Positions 42,205 to 54,966 of a DNA stretch of 64,000 bases are shown here, piece by piece. Made by a program: the position numbers and the translations under genes. Origin of the DNA: Earliella scabrosa (Eukaryota; Basidiomycota; Agaricomycetes; Polyporales; Polyporaceae); contig JABYQQ010000023.1 of the NCBI GenBank assembly GCA_022605405.1, positions 310,001 through 374,000 on the forward strand, given 5' to 3'. The stretch's first letter is position 1. Each line of letters begins with the position of its first letter. Under the pieces are notes generated by a model. It ran no database searches and was not told where the DNA came from. It was given only the letters and a program-made list of their open reading frames with translations.

Positions 42205-43809
42205 ATTTTGTTCTGCTAATACTGTCTCTGTCTCTATCTGCTTGTAGGTAAAGCTCTTTAATATTACTCCTCTGGCCCGAACCGCCACGTCTACAGTGGT
42301 TGATGCTCTACCAGTACATGGGAGATGTGGAACGGGCCAACCTGGTGGGCTAAGGGTGGAGGTGAACGCAGACATCAGCGACAAGTGTAAACGACCCGAT
42401 CGCCTGTACGTATCGGAGGAAAGACTGATGGTGGGCAAATAATGGAATGTTACAAGGAAGGTGGTGGCCGAGCCTTGAGAAGAGAATAGGAAGAAAGAAG
42501 ATGGAGATGTCCATACAGATCAGATGGGTGGGGGACTTCAATAAGGAGCACGAGCCGAGCCTGTCACACCTGCATTTGACGTCAAGCCACCAGCACGGTG
42601 CGTCTGCTAAGTAGTCTGCGGCAGTAGGGGATCAGCCTCCACAAGCATGCACGCCCTTCTGATAGACTTACAGCACAAGAGCTCGCTCTTGCGAGTGTAA
42701 TGGTGTGCCTCCTCCTTTCATGCGACCTGCTCCTGCTTCCTGCATGCCTCCTACCCCAGGCGCCACCACTATTCTGTCTTGCACATCATCTCCCTCTCGC
42801 TGCTGCTCGGAGCGCACGGCGCGGTGCCACAATTCATCGAGGTCCGTGCCCTACTCCTCCCGCGCAACCTACTGCGCCTCCAACGTCGCCAGAAACCGCT
42901 GTGCTACGTTTGGGCCTCAAGCTGTGAACAGTAGTACACTGGGCGGGCTCGTGTCAGGCGCCGGATGGCAAGTGGCGTCCGCGGCCGTCGCAGCTCGTTG
43001 AGGTTGGAGGAATGGGGTAGCTTGAGGGTGTGGGAAGCCCTGTACTGATGTGCCCCGTCGGAGAGTGTCTCTTGGGCTGGAAGACAGGATTGGCAGGAGA
43101 CAAATATATTTGCGGCCAAGTTGGAACACGACGTATGGGCGCTATTATAGTAGCGTGACGTGGCATGCACATCCATGAGTGGAACACCAGATCCACCAGA
43201 CGTTCAGGACCGGGTCCCTGCATCTCTTTTTTGGCACAGACGCCCAATTTAGACCCAATCCTGGTCGTCTGGTCAGCGCACGTCCAGCTCTAGACTACCG
43301 GAAGTGGGTGGACAGGTATGGGAGATACGTACAATCGCACTCCGCAGAAGGCCATACGCGTAGCCTCCATGTCCCATGGAAGCAACAACCTGGGCGAGGT
43401 CAACCACGAAGACCGCGGAAGAGGCGCACCGGGATGAGCGAGGGAGACGGTGTGACGTGGCCATTCGGAGTCCACCGGCGACCCCTGTGAAAAGTGCGTG
43501 TCAGTGAGTTGAATGAGCGCAGAGCATAGACTTGGAAAGGGTGTTCAACAAGACGGGCCATCGACGACAGGACAGATGTGCATTACGCTTCCTATACTCA
43601 TCTGGCAGGCTAGTAGAATACGCTTGGGTGAGCTTGAGTGACCGTCTTGAGGCTGTCCCGCCACCGGAGAGGGGCAGTCATCCAAGGGACGGGACGGTGA
43701 ACAGCAGTTGAATAGTTGTGTGCGGCCCAGTTTCATATGGCGGTGGCGTGAGAAAAGCCCAGTTGAGAGATCTCGTGACGCTGACGCCGGAATTGGGACT
43801 TTCCAATGG
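42205..43809. other. No gene recognised
   Basis: 1.6 kb without a supportable gene. Open frames on both strands are short and mutually overlapping, and no repeat was seen. Confidence 0.4.
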
Positions 43810-45560
43810 CATGCCGCTCAACGTTCGTCCACATCACAAGTTCCCTGCGGGGATCCCAGGTACCCACATCGACTTCTAAACCTGTAGTTATGCCATCGAT
43901 GAATTGCAAGGTACCCGTTTCCCGTGGATGCCGCCGATGCGGGTACATCGCTGACATTTGCAACTTGGTTGCTCTCGGCGCATCCAGCAATGCTCGGAAC
44001 CTCGTTTGCTCAGACTTCGACCACTTCTCAGGCACGCCGCGTTCTGTGGTGCAAAGGTATACAAGCAACCGACGTGACCTTTGACAGCGCCCCTCCCCCT
44101 TTCGCGATCGGCGCGCACGCTACCCTACTTTCTCAAACAAGGTCCCTCCGACAGCGTCGATTTTGCTGTCAACGCTCCATAATATGCGGCGATCAAGCGC
44201 AGCCCTTCCGCGCCGATTCTACTCTGCCAGTCACCCCTACCAAGCCTTAGTGCTCATCTGAGCGTGACGCCACGGCTTGACCTTCGCCATCCATCACAAT
44301 CTCAAGGATCTTGATCTTGGGCGTGCTCGGAGCGTCATCTACGAGACCAAGTGAGTGCGGCACTGCCCCCTTTCATTTACGTTTGGTGCTTATTGCGTGA
44401 TAGGGAAGACTGCCAAGTTCAACGCAAAACACCGGAATGTACCGCATGGACACCCCACGGCAGAATGCCCCCTTCTTAGAGGCCTGGAGCAGTACGTTTG
44501 AGCAGTACGTCACCCACGTTGCCGCTGTCTGACTCATCCTCTTGTAAATGAGTCTGGATGGGCGTGGTTCATACCACTGCGCAAGGACGTAACCTCGGAT
44601 GGCATCGTTATGGAGCAAAAGCAGCTGGGGATCCGCTCACGGGCCTCGTCCTGCGCGGGATCTCCCCAGCCGGCTCTAAAGGAAGGGGGACTCTTCACCG
44701 TCCAAAACGACGACGACGACGACAGCACCGAAGACGGCCCTGTGGTCAGGAGCGCGAGCTGCCCCGCTTTGGAGTATGCGGGTTCTGGTTTCAGGTTCGT
44801 CGCCGATGCCGGAGGTACGCTACTCATGCTCTGACATTGGCATGTCCTCATCCTGATTGGTATGCATTTGCGTTCATCGACACTCTCCTCTGGGATCTAC
44901 CTCCCATGACCGGTGCACCTCTTAAGCAGCATTGACACGCGGGGACTGCTTGGAGGTCCAGGCCGCGGATTGGCACAACAGCCTGGTCTCGCTGTTGTGT
45001 GAGTACCCATCCCGTCCGCTTTCTCCCATACTTGCTAACATGCTTGACATGCTGTGATTAGGTTCTTGATAGTCGTGCTTAGCCTATACAAGCAGATCAG
45101 AGCTTAGTCAAGCAACGTTCCTGCGGATGTCAAAGAGACAAACTTCGATGCGGCGTTTGCGTTCCCCCGCGCTGGTACGTGCTTCCCTTCCGCGAGTCAT
45201 CGATGTCTGTCTCACATGACTGCGACAGTGATTCAAGGTGGCGCGGACATGGGCACACGCCTGTCAGAAGATGAGGTGCAGAGTGCGCTCGAGTTTGGCG
45301 TACACTTATTCAACCCTACCATCCCCGAATAGTACGTGGCAGTCCGCCGAATGCTCGAGGTCGCCACCGGTACCTCCTTCCCCATCCCAAGCACCCTCCG
45401 AGTCCCCGTCCTCCACCAAGACGATCGTCGGGCCGCACCTGTCATGGACTCGACCCACCTCAACCACATCCTCCTCCTGCAACTGCCAACCCCGACAACC
45501 GCTCCCCAATTTCCTCGGTTCCACCATCCCTGCATCTCCATACCAGAGGTAGGAGCGGGC
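43810..45560 (+). pseudogene. Flavin-dependent halogenase relic
   Basis: Scattered blocks in order match fungal FAD-dependent halogenases. They are a weak VRPH-x-KF block near 43830, LVCSDFDHF and RHAAFCGAKVY (about 43985-44060), IQATDVTFDS in another frame, RMDTPRQNAPFLEAWS (about 44440), ESGWAWFIPL from 44550, and SGFRFVADAGG (about 44800). The C-terminal blocks VVLSLYKQIRA, VIQGGADMGTRLSEDEV and HLFNPTIPE follow. GWAWFIPL contains the family's WxWxIP motif. In-frame TAG codons at 45105 and 45330 stand where CAG is expected, and several frame changes precede them, so the gene is dead. The N-terminal GxGxxG FAD-binding region was not found. Such enzymes chlorinate or brominate aromatic metabolites. 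Confidence 0.75.
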
Positions 45561-46199
45561 CCAGTCGAGCAAACATAGATCCGGATAGGGTCATCCACAC
45601 GGGAACGGACTCGACAGCCTGAAGAGGAGGACGTTGATGGATTTGTGTTGTGGCTGAAGAAGGGCGAGCTCGGCTTGCGCAGGCTCCAGTCCCATCCCCA
45701 TCCCCATCCTCCTCAACATTCAACATCCATGCCCAGGCTCTTGGACCCATCGTCGTGGTGGTGCTATTGCTTCTTGTTCAACCTGCTTGCGCGTATCTCA
45801 TCCCACTGTTACGCTTTGTACATACTGTGTTTGTGTCCCTCGCTATTACCGTGTACCAACTCGGACGGACTGAGTTACTATTGTAATCTTTGCTGTGTTC
45901 AATGGCTCCATAATCCCTTATAACAGTGTATACATACGGACTCGTCACGTTGGCCATGCATGCACATAAAGCGAGTAATAATGTAGACATGAACATAAGC
46001 CTGGCAGACCCGAGCCCGCCGCCGCCGTCATCTCCATCTCACCTCTACACCCTCTACATACTCACGGATATTCGACACAATAGAGTCCTGCACCTCCCAC
46101 CTCGTGGGATCGTCGTGACCGGGTTGTGCGGAAGCTGCGACAACCTCAATCAGTCCCACACCCAACCAGTCACCGTCGTGAGGTGGATCCCCGCGAGGT
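45561..46199. other. No gene recognised
   Basis: About 640 bp between two relics. Short frames only. Confidence 0.35.
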
Positions 46200-46690
46200 T
46201 CCACCGCTAGTGCTTCCAGCTCTCATCGCGCCGAGGCTCAGGAAGCTGCGCGTGCCGTCGCCGTCGCTGATCTTGATGCCGTTGACGACGGGCGGGTTCA
46301 GGCCCTTGACCGTGTACCCGGCATGTACGCGGCGACGTGCAGTTCGCGCCGCTCGTCGGGGTCGTCCGGCCCGACCTCGTCGTAGTGGTAGTCTTTCTGG
46401 GTGTACCATTACGAGCCCTGCGTGTCGTGACGGATCGTGCGGGTGATAGGTATGACGGTGCGATGGCCGGAGACACAGTAGGTCTTCCGAATGGACAGCG
46501 TGTGCGGTAACCTGCATAATGACGCGCTGAGAATCTGAAGATGTAATGTGCTGTGGACGGCATGCGGCGTACTGGATCCCCAGCGGATTGCTCCACTTGG
46601 TGAGATCGAGGTTGTTGTTATTGAGCTGCTCGACGTCGCGCTCAACTCCGAACGAGTCGTTTGTCGCAAGCGATTGGGTGAAGAACTATG
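46200..46690 (-). pseudogene. Fragment of a phospholipid:diacylglycerol acyltransferase (PDAT/LCAT family)
   Basis: Read on the minus strand, blocks in several frames match the C-terminal region of fungal PDAT: SLATNDSFGVERDVEQLNNN, LTKWSNPLGIQY, CVSGHRT, RHDTQGSWYTQKDYHYDEV, then GLNPPVVNGIKISDGDGT and SLGAM. The last is the region holding a catalytic Asp (DGDGT). Frame changes between blocks and absence of the N-terminal membrane segment and the lipase serine motif show a truncated dead copy. PDAT makes triacylglycerol from phospholipid and diacylglycerol in the endoplasmic reticulum. Confidence 0.65.
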
Positions 46691-48939
46691 AACCAATGTT
46701 CACATGGCGCAACACGTATAAGTGATCAGAGTGCGGTCAAGAATCCGGGTACCAGCCTGGCTGGACGGCATGTTGTACAAATGGCTGGCCCCTTGCAGAG
46801 GACGAGGGTCTCGGCGGGCCAGCTCTGGTGTGACGAAGCCATCAGACCCAAGCGGAACGCGGCTGGAGTAACGCGGGTTAACTGCTCCCGCTTCCTAACA
46901 GCGTGTGGACCTGCGCGGAAACTCCGAGGTCAGTATAGAATGTACACAGTCCGGAGCCCAGTACACCCCATAATGAGCTCCGTGAGGTGGGAAAAGCGAA
47001 CCGCAAAACTCCGACCGAAGCTCCCGGCTTAGTCCTCGGAGGCGCGGTCCGGAGTCGGGGTTCGGCTCGAGTGCGAGGAAGGCCATGGCCTTGTACGCCC
47101 CACTCGCGCCAGAGTTCCATCGCCAGTGCGGAGTTACCCGCCTTGAAGTGTGCTTGAAGCTGTTGCCCGATGGTGCTTGTCAGTGCGTGGAATGTGAGGG
47201 TGAGCAGAAGACGCGAAGCGCACACACCTCGGAAGAACAGAGAGAACGTGTCTCGGAGGTCAGACACAACTAGCCCAAGTGCGTCCCATTTCTTCGCGAG
47301 ACATACAGTATCGTCGTCCCGTTGTTCGGTACATCCCCGCACATCCCCGCGGTCGGGAGCCAGAAGACGGCGTTGAAGTTCGCTACGTCTCCTTTATTCC
47401 ATGCTTGCAAGGGCAAGGTCCAGGAGATGGAGGTACAACGTGGGACGGAGGCAGCGGGAACGCAGCCTACCTCGAGCGCAGCTCCCGTACGTGTTGTTAG
47501 CACCGTTCCAGTCGCACCGTTTAGGGGTGCGCACGACCGAATGGGAACCGGACATACATGGTTGCGATAGGCTGTACGGCAATCCTCTCTACAGTAGCCA
47601 AGCCGACGTCTACCTGACGTGCAGATGCATATTGAGAACGTAGTTCAATAGATCTAACACTCACCGCTATTGCCTGCGCTGACCCATGGGCAGTACGAAG
47701 ACCTAGACCAGGACCCACACCTCTCCCTCCCATCTCCATCTCCGTCCTGATCTCGATCCCGCTCTGGGCCCTGGCTTCCCTCCTGCAAACCCCTATGCTC
47801 GCCCCGACCTCTCTCCACCTGCACACATCTCCGCAGCCCCAACGCCCGCCGTGCATAATGCATAGGATCTTGTTTCCCTCCATCTGGCGCTTCTGCCGCC
47901 CGATGAGCTTCAGCGGGCGCAGACTCACGACTGTCACGCTGCTGATTCGGCTGCCCGCCGAGCCCATTCCGCAGACCGCGTTAACTCTGGATAACGCAGG
48001 TCGTCCAAATTGGGAGCGAGGCCCGGGAGGATGGGGAGAATTACTTAGTCAGTAATTGTGAAGCGGGATGGAGGCTTGGAGTTTAATGGATGTGAGTGAG
48101 CTATATGGCCGGCGGGCGGGTGAGAAGGCAGGGCTAGTGAGAGTAGGCAGCAGGAGGCGCACCGTTTGTCCTCATCGGTCTCCTTGTTCTGATCACGGTC
48201 TTTCTCCGAGTACAACGGGTGTGGACAGTACGAGAGTAATGGGCGCCCCGTCAGTTTCTTTGCAACTTTCCACGTCCATGTGTCAGCGAACGACAGAACA
48301 CCAACATATCGAACAGTGGGATGAACCTGAGAGCTGACCTGCTGGAGATCCTCAAAGAGGTCAACGTTCATGGATCCAGTACTGCCGATGTGAGTAGACA
48401 GGCGCACTGCATGCGCCGTATCCATATCTGTGTCCGTGTCGTATCCGTGTCCGTGGCGATATCCATGTCCTAGATTGCACTGTCCTGGTCGCCATCTTCT
48501 GCCCCCTAGAGTCTCCCTGCGCACTCGCAAGCCCCCACACACTCTACAGCTTCATCCTGGCCCCCGAGTCCTGCGAGCACGAGCATCAGCACCAATGTAA
48601 GTCCTCCCGACGATCCTCCCCCGATCCAACCATCCCAGTAGACTGAAGGAGAAGAATGAGGGGAAGACTCACCGCGAGCAAGAGTGATGATCAGCAAAGA
48701 GGACAAATGGAGAGGGAGGCCCAGTACGATTCATGGGTGGATGCAGTACCCAGGAGTGAGACCAGGGCGAAGTCGGAGTCGGGGTCGCTATGACCATTGT
48801 TGCTGATATAGATGATGGACACTGCGTTGGCAAGCCAGTGCACACATAGAGAAGTCCAGAGAGCGCAACCCTCAGCTCACGGTAAGGTGCTGGGCTGAGT
48901 CACCAACTTCGCGCAGCCTCTTCCGCCGATGAGATCTCT
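46691..48939. other. No gene recognised
   Basis: 2.2 kb of probable decayed DNA. A minus-strand frame around 48100-48420 has a protein-like stretch (TGSMNVDLFEDLQQVSSQ) that I cannot assign. A short degenerate array of TGTCCGTGTC-like units lies at about 48420-48470. Confidence 0.35.
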
Positions 48940-50950
48940 CGGGGCCCGTTGCCGGTCATTGCATGTGATCAGCCAAAAACGTGGCATGGTCTGGCTCGCA
49001 CCACACGCTCGGCGGCGAGGAGGCTACCTCAGGCCTCAGGAACCCTTCGTACTTCGACAAAACGAATGGGCGGCATGTTACGGGCGACGAGGTGAGTGCT
49101 GAATGGTCACCGGGGCGGAAGTCTGGAGAGAGCGGAGAGTGGATGAGGTGAACGAGGATGCTGAGGAGGGGGTTCTGGAGTGCGGAGCGAGAGAAGGAGG
49201 GAGAGGGACGGCGACTGCGGGTGCTTGCATGCAGGTGCGGGTGCGTGTGGCGAGCCTCGCGAACTCGCTGTACATTCGCTGGAACATCGGTGAGTGCCCA
49301 GCCTGGTCGTGGGCGAGAGCAAGGCGGGGCTGATGCGAGTGGAGTCGTGGTGACAGGAGACAACGACGTCGGTGTGTGTCCCTGCTGCCTCTGCAATCAC
49401 AGCGACCCCAGACTGACTCTCGCGGATCGCACCAGTCTGCGTCTTTGGTCCGAACCACATCGGCTAGTGCATGAATGCGTGACGCGTCGAGACTGACGGC
49501 GCGCGCGGACTATCTCATTGTGATATGAGCAACACGGGATCGTCACGTACGCCCACATATCTCATCTCCATCGCCGTGACTCAAGTATGTTCTGCCCGTA
49601 GCGGCGCGAACCCCTCATACACCTCCGACGAGCTCGTGTACCGGATCCAGACCGCAAAGGCCACCGCTCTCTTCGTGTCTCCCGACTCACTCAAGGTTGG
49701 CCTCGAAGCAGCACGGACCGCCGGCATCCGCGACGACCGCATCATCCTCTTCGACAAATCACTATCCGCAAACTTGTGAAAGAGGGTCTCGCGCAGCCCA
49801 AGCGTTGGGCTGAGCCTCGCCTCAAGCCCGGCGGGGGCAAGACGAAGCTCGCGCTGCTCTTCTTCTCCAGCGGAAGGACCGGGAGGCCGAAGGCGGTCAT
49901 GATCCCGCACTATGCGGTCAGCGCGAACTGCGTGCAGATGAAGCAGTATGCGAAGACCAGCGATGGGAACAAGCCGAACACGGATAAGCTGCATAGGGCA
50001 GGCGACGTTGCGCTTGGAGGTGCGCATATACGAGCTCTATACTGGGGTCGCTGTTCTGTCACTGACCACCTACTCTCGTAGTGTTACCTTTCTACCGTAG
50101 GTCTGATCTCTTTAACCCGTGGCGGGTCTGGACTGATCGCTTTTACAGACATGTATAGGGTTGTTGTCATCTCGCACTTCTTCCTTTTCCTATGGTGTAG
50201 GTCATTCTCATCGTTCTATCCGATGCAGTCGTTGAGAAGGCTTGTAGATTACTCTTGCCATCGTACCGCGGTTCAATTTTGAGAACATGCTGCAGAGCGT
50301 GGAGCGCTACCAAGTGGCACACTCTGCGTGCGTTGCTATCTCTCCACCCTCCACCTACATATGACCAACCTCTACATCCAGCTTCGTCCCGCCCATGATC
50401 GTGCTTCTCCGCAAGGCACGCCTTTCTCATATTCCTTGTACATATCTGCTCATGCTAAGTTGGGGGTTCCTTCGGCAGCACCTAGCAGTGAACAACTACG
50501 ACCTCGACTGCGTCTGGATGCTCACCAGCGGTGCGGCGCCCCTCAGCCCCGAGCTCACGAACCAAGTTGCGCAAGTCCTGAATAACAGCGGGATCGGGCA
50601 GGGGTACGGCATGACGGAGACATGCATCACCTTCTCGACATGCGCGTCGGCACGCCTGGGTCCGCGGGGCGCCTCATCCCCGGCGTCGCCTGCCGCATCC
50701 ACAAGGCGGACGGCACCTGGGGCGGCGTGGGCGAGAAGGGCCAGCTGGTCGTGACGAGTCCGAAGTATGGCGATCAGCTACTGGGACAACGAGGAGACGA
50801 CGAAGGAGACGTTCATGGACGGCTGGGTTTACACGGACACCATAGAAACTGACGCGTTTAAGTATCTCATCAGTGAATGTGGCTCAGGACAGCTTGAGTA
50901 TCGCGCAGGTTTTGCGTGGGACTCCTGCGCCATCTCGACTCTACTTTGAC
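48940..50950 (+). pseudogene. Acyl-CoA/4-coumarate-CoA-ligase-like relic
   Basis: Blocks of an ANL-superfamily adenylating enzyme occur in order on the plus strand: ISRGPLPVI (48950), a YFDKTNGRHVTGDEV block (49050), RVASLANSLYIRWNI (49240), GANPSYTSDELVYRIQTAKA (about 49610), and LLFFSSGRTGRPKAVMIPHY (about 49855). The last is the AMP-binding loop, with Arg replacing the usual Thr. Then come FNFENMLQSVERYQVAHSA (50270), LTSGAAPLSPEL and GQGYGMTETC (50520-50625), VGTPGSAGRLIPG in a second frame, and YWDNEETTKETFMDGW in a third (50780). At least two frameshifts lie in the last 300 bp and the C-terminal lid domain is missing, so it is a pseudogene. Such enzymes load carboxylic acids onto CoA. 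Confidence 0.8.
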
Positions 50951-52376
50951 CCGATCAGCATTGACGACCCACAGGGCATCAGTACGGCCAGGGATGTACA
51001 TCGAATCCGATCTCTGCGCAGCCCCTGAGCTAAACAGGAACGACCTACTTAGTGAACGGCGGGCAAAATCAAGCAGCGCGCCGTTGCGTTAGACCCCGAC
51101 ATTCCACCGTAAGATTCCTTATCATCCTCCGTCAATCTGAAATGAATTTCCTCACGTTATTCGCCACCACAGGGGCCAGCGCAAGCGCAGTTGCTTTTGA
51201 ATAACCCGTCCAGGTCGTATCGTCTATGCATCTGTTCCATACGGTCTGGATAGGTCCTTGTTCCATACTGATGTACCAGGTGCACTCAGGCGCCGCTTTC
51301 CATGAGGCCTGACCGCCCGGCGCCGTCTCGGGACCAGAGGACTACAACATGACGTGAGTGGCCGAGACCAAGATAGTAGTACCTATACGCGGCGCGATAG
51401 TCCGGGGAACGTGGAACACGGCATGTTCTAGACCGTACCTTCGCGTTCTTCGAGTTTTATCATTATTCCTATGTATCTACAACTTGCCCCCTAATCTATT
51501 TGCCTTACTCTGCTGTATAACATATGCGCATTCCTGCCCGCCCGCAGAACGAGAGTTCGTCCAGCAGGTGCCATTCCCAGTGACGTCGATTCGCCAACTG
51601 TCCCATTGTGTGCTTGTCCCCGACCTGGCCGCCCCATGAAGTTGTCCGTCGTTCGTAGCCGGATAGAAGCGTTCTTGATCCCTCTCGATTCAAACGCACA
51701 GTTGCAACCTTTTCGACCCCTCCTCCTCTCCATCTTAAGCATGCTTCCGCTGTCGAACACTCACAGGTTCCAGGTGTAGTGGACATCTTGCCGTCCTCTT
51801 GCTATTCACGGCGTCGTCACCCTATCCAGCCCCAGATGTGTGCAACTTCGGCGCCTGAAGGTTAAGATGCTGTATTGCTCATGTGCTAACGATAGATCGG
51901 TTACACGATAGCAATTGGTTGTACATGACAGGAACTTCGTGACATACCCTAAACACGATGCACTTTAGCCAGCAGTGTATGATAGTTGGGGCCTTGATGC
52001 TGCACGTCTTCGGGGTTCTTCAGAAATGTCGAACGTAGGGCGAGCATGAATGCTTCATCTGACTGATTAGAGCTGAAGAAGGGCTTGAGGGATGCGCGCT
52101 GCTCTGTTGTAGGCTGGTAAAGGGTGGGGTGACTCGCCGTCCTGGTGAGATGCGGCTGCTTAGTCACCGAAACACCGGCTCTTGCTCGTTACTCACATAT
52201 GACATACAAGCCCGTTCCTGTGACACCGCTTGCCACAGAAGGGCACGGGACACTCAAGGGTGTGCGTGGGGTTTGCGGAGGCCGCCACACTCTTCGCCAC
52301 CCGACGCCCACGATTCGACTTCCATCGGACGCCCGTCCGGTTGGGATGATGTTCCCCTCCTTTAGGAACGCTTGGG
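50951..52376. other. No gene recognised
   Basis: 1.4 kb between the ligase relic and the 3' end of the JmjC gene. It may contain decayed ligase C-terminal sequence, but nothing is recognisable. Confidence 0.35.
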
Positions 52377-54966
52377 TTAGCAATGTCTGGCGATTGTGTA
52401 TAGGAGGTTGTATCGCCCGTAACGCATGTGCTCTGGATAGCAAACATGAGACACAGATCGATCAGAACACCGATGACGTACTTTGGCCAACATAGACAGC
52501 TGAAAACCATCCGACTCTGGCATTAGCGGGGTCGAGACTGTACTTTCAAATTCCCCAGTTCGCATCGGGATGGATGAGACTGCACACGACACCCCCGTTC
52601 GCGCTGGGGACGGCTCGATGGGCACCTGCATCTCGTCGTGGACATCCACTGGCTGGTCGAGGTCGTGCAAAGCTGTCTGTTCGACGGAGTGCATGCTGTC
52701 ATCCACAACGTCCATCGGCTCATCAACGACGTGCTTTGGCTGGGAAACAACGTCCTTTGTCTGTTCTGCGAGGTCGTTCGTGTGGGCGACAAGGGTCTGT
52801 GCCTGGTCCTCTGTCCCTTTGTCGGCGTCGTGCGCAGGCTGTAACGCTCCCGTCGCTTGCCGGTCCTCAGGAATGGTCCATTTCATGTACGCCTTCCACG
52901 CAAGGAGCAGCGTGTGTCGGAGCTGCAGCACATCAGGCTTGCGGCTGCGGATCCGATGCGCCCGCCATTCGCTTAGCATGCGTCGGGTCCAGGATATGTT
53001 CACCAAAGCTACAAAGTCACTTGCGACCTTGATCGCTCCTTGCATATTCCTCACCTGTAAATTGGGTTTGTCAACAAGATCCAGAACGGCAGAGCAGAAT
53101 CGACACGACTCTCACCTGGTGTGCGCACCCTGCTGGTATGAAAATCAGATCGCCCACCCGCTGTATCAATACCCATGGTCGTATGTTGTACTCGGCCAGG
53201 AGCACCTTGAGATCTTGCGTCCCAAGGTATACGGTCTGAGAAAATATGGGATCCAACTTGCGCGAGCACCGCTTCATTGTCCACATAGCCTCTCGCAGTC
53301 GTCCGGTATCGTTACGCGAGAAAATGTGCCATATGGCTGCGTCTTGGGTTTCGTCTGCGGCCCACACCAATAGATTCGCTGCATCTGTGACGTCCAGGTG
53401 TAGCCGTGTAGTGCCTGTGCCGTCCTCATGATTGCCCATAGCCGCATACATCTTGGGGCCTGCACAGTGGGTGCGCGTTAGAAATCGCGACCAGTCGATG
53501 ATCATAGCATGCTACCTAGGTCCGGTGCGGCTGTAGTGTTCGGCCAGTAGGCTGCAAGGTTGCTCAGGCCGTCAAAGCGTGCGACGTCTGCACATTCAGG
53601 TGGAAAGGCATTGTTGAATGCCTGATAATGGCGGTTGAACACCTCCTTGAAATGGGATTCCGGTGGCCAGTCCTATAACGATCTTAGAAATAATCACTCG
53701 CACTATCAAGAGAGTGTCGAATGCACACCTTCACCTTATATACCTTGCCTGTAATGTTCGTGCTGAGCTTGTTGAAGAAATCTGACGCAGTCAGCATGTG
53801 GATCTCCTCGTTGGGTGAGTTACAATCGATGCATTCAATCATGTCGTTCTTCATGGTCTTAGTGAGTTCCCGCGGACTCCAATCGCATTGTAGTCGTTGG
53901 TTGACTCCGTGCAGCTGCACGGGAATCCCTCGCCCAAGGAATTGTAGAAACTCATGCGCCGTAAGCATGCCCCAATGACCTCTTACCACTGCTTGCTCGT
54001 TCGGCGTAAGATGTAGCGCCGCCGGCGCGGGCTCCTGAGCCCCCCTACAAAAACGGGGTTGTCAGCAGCATCTAGACCGAGTTCGGTCAACTCACTGGGT
54101 CTGCGAGGTGTTAAGCACCGTAGTCATGGCCTCCATAATCGTCGTGAGCCCGTTGTCAGTAAAACGGGTAATCGGGCGCAAGCTGTCTTGATCGCAGGTG
54201 TGTGTGATGTTGATGTTCTTGCGCACGAAATGTCGCGGCCATTCCCAGTTGCCCTGTACAGACGTTGATACAGGTTTCAGCCAATGGCTCGCGATGACGC
54301 ACTTTCTGAATGTCTGCGGCGCATTCGTGGCAGACATCTAGACCACACTTGACACAGAACCAGCCCCGGACTAAGATCTCTGACAGGCAAATATCTAGTA
54401 TACAAGCGTTGGTCAGCCAGTCGCTAAGGTGCGATGGCAAGTTCGTACCGCATATGCACCGAAAGCGCAAATCGCGAGGTTGGAATATCACTGAGTCATA
54501 CGCCATGTGTGTGCGCTCGGTTTCCAGAAGGTTGAGGAGCTCCATGGCGCAAACCGTCTGCTCGAGTACGACGTCAGCGGATGTTATAGCCAACATATTC
54601 ATAACCGAATGATGACCTGGATGCTGCCTCTGGTTCGGGTATCCGGGACGCGATGGAAGACAGGGGGATCGTAGTCCCAGCCTTCACTATCTGAAGTATC
54701 AAGATGCCGGCCTGCTAGTTGACTTGACACCTGAAACAGGACACGGCCGCGCTGCCCTTCCCTCGCCCGCCAGCCTAGTTTTCATCGACAGTATTCAGCC
54801 TCGTCCAAGATCCACGTGGCTGGGACCCACCTATGAATCGACATTCGTCGTGCTCCAGAACCAATTCTCCAGAACATGCACAACATGGCTTCAAGGTGGT
54901 GAAGCGTGGCGCCACGTGCTTGTTGCATTCCACTCTTTGCCCCAGAACTGCTAGCTTCGGGGCCAT
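52377..54966 (-). CDS. JmjC-domain protein, eight exons, apparently intact
   Basis: Exons 54966-54790, 54730-54617, 54557-54303, 54253-54096, 54044-53729, 53672-53516, 53459-53116 and 53054-52377 all join in phase to give 732 aa. The N-terminus has a Cys cluster (LKPCCACSGE...HDECRF), then a second one (FRCICG, WFCVKCGLDVCHECAADI) of zinc-finger type. The JmjC fold follows: GPKMYAAMGN, TTRLHLD with the iron ligands H413 and D415, VWAADETQDAAIWHIF, and DLIFIPAGCAHQV with the third ligand H506. JmjC enzymes are 2-oxoglutarate and iron dependent, and most demethylate histone lysines or hydroxylate proteins. The last exon is helical and then a degenerate V(V/H)xxPxDVVD-type acidic repeat. The first two junctions rest on weaker donors (GTCGAT, GTCATC); the rest are canonical. 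It is the only intact-looking gene in the right part. Confidence 0.8.

Noticed and set aside
43733..44068. Minus-strand frame with LQFIDGI and NVERH resembling halogenase motifs
   Set aside because: The other halogenase blocks are on the plus strand in correct order, so this match is likely coincidental.
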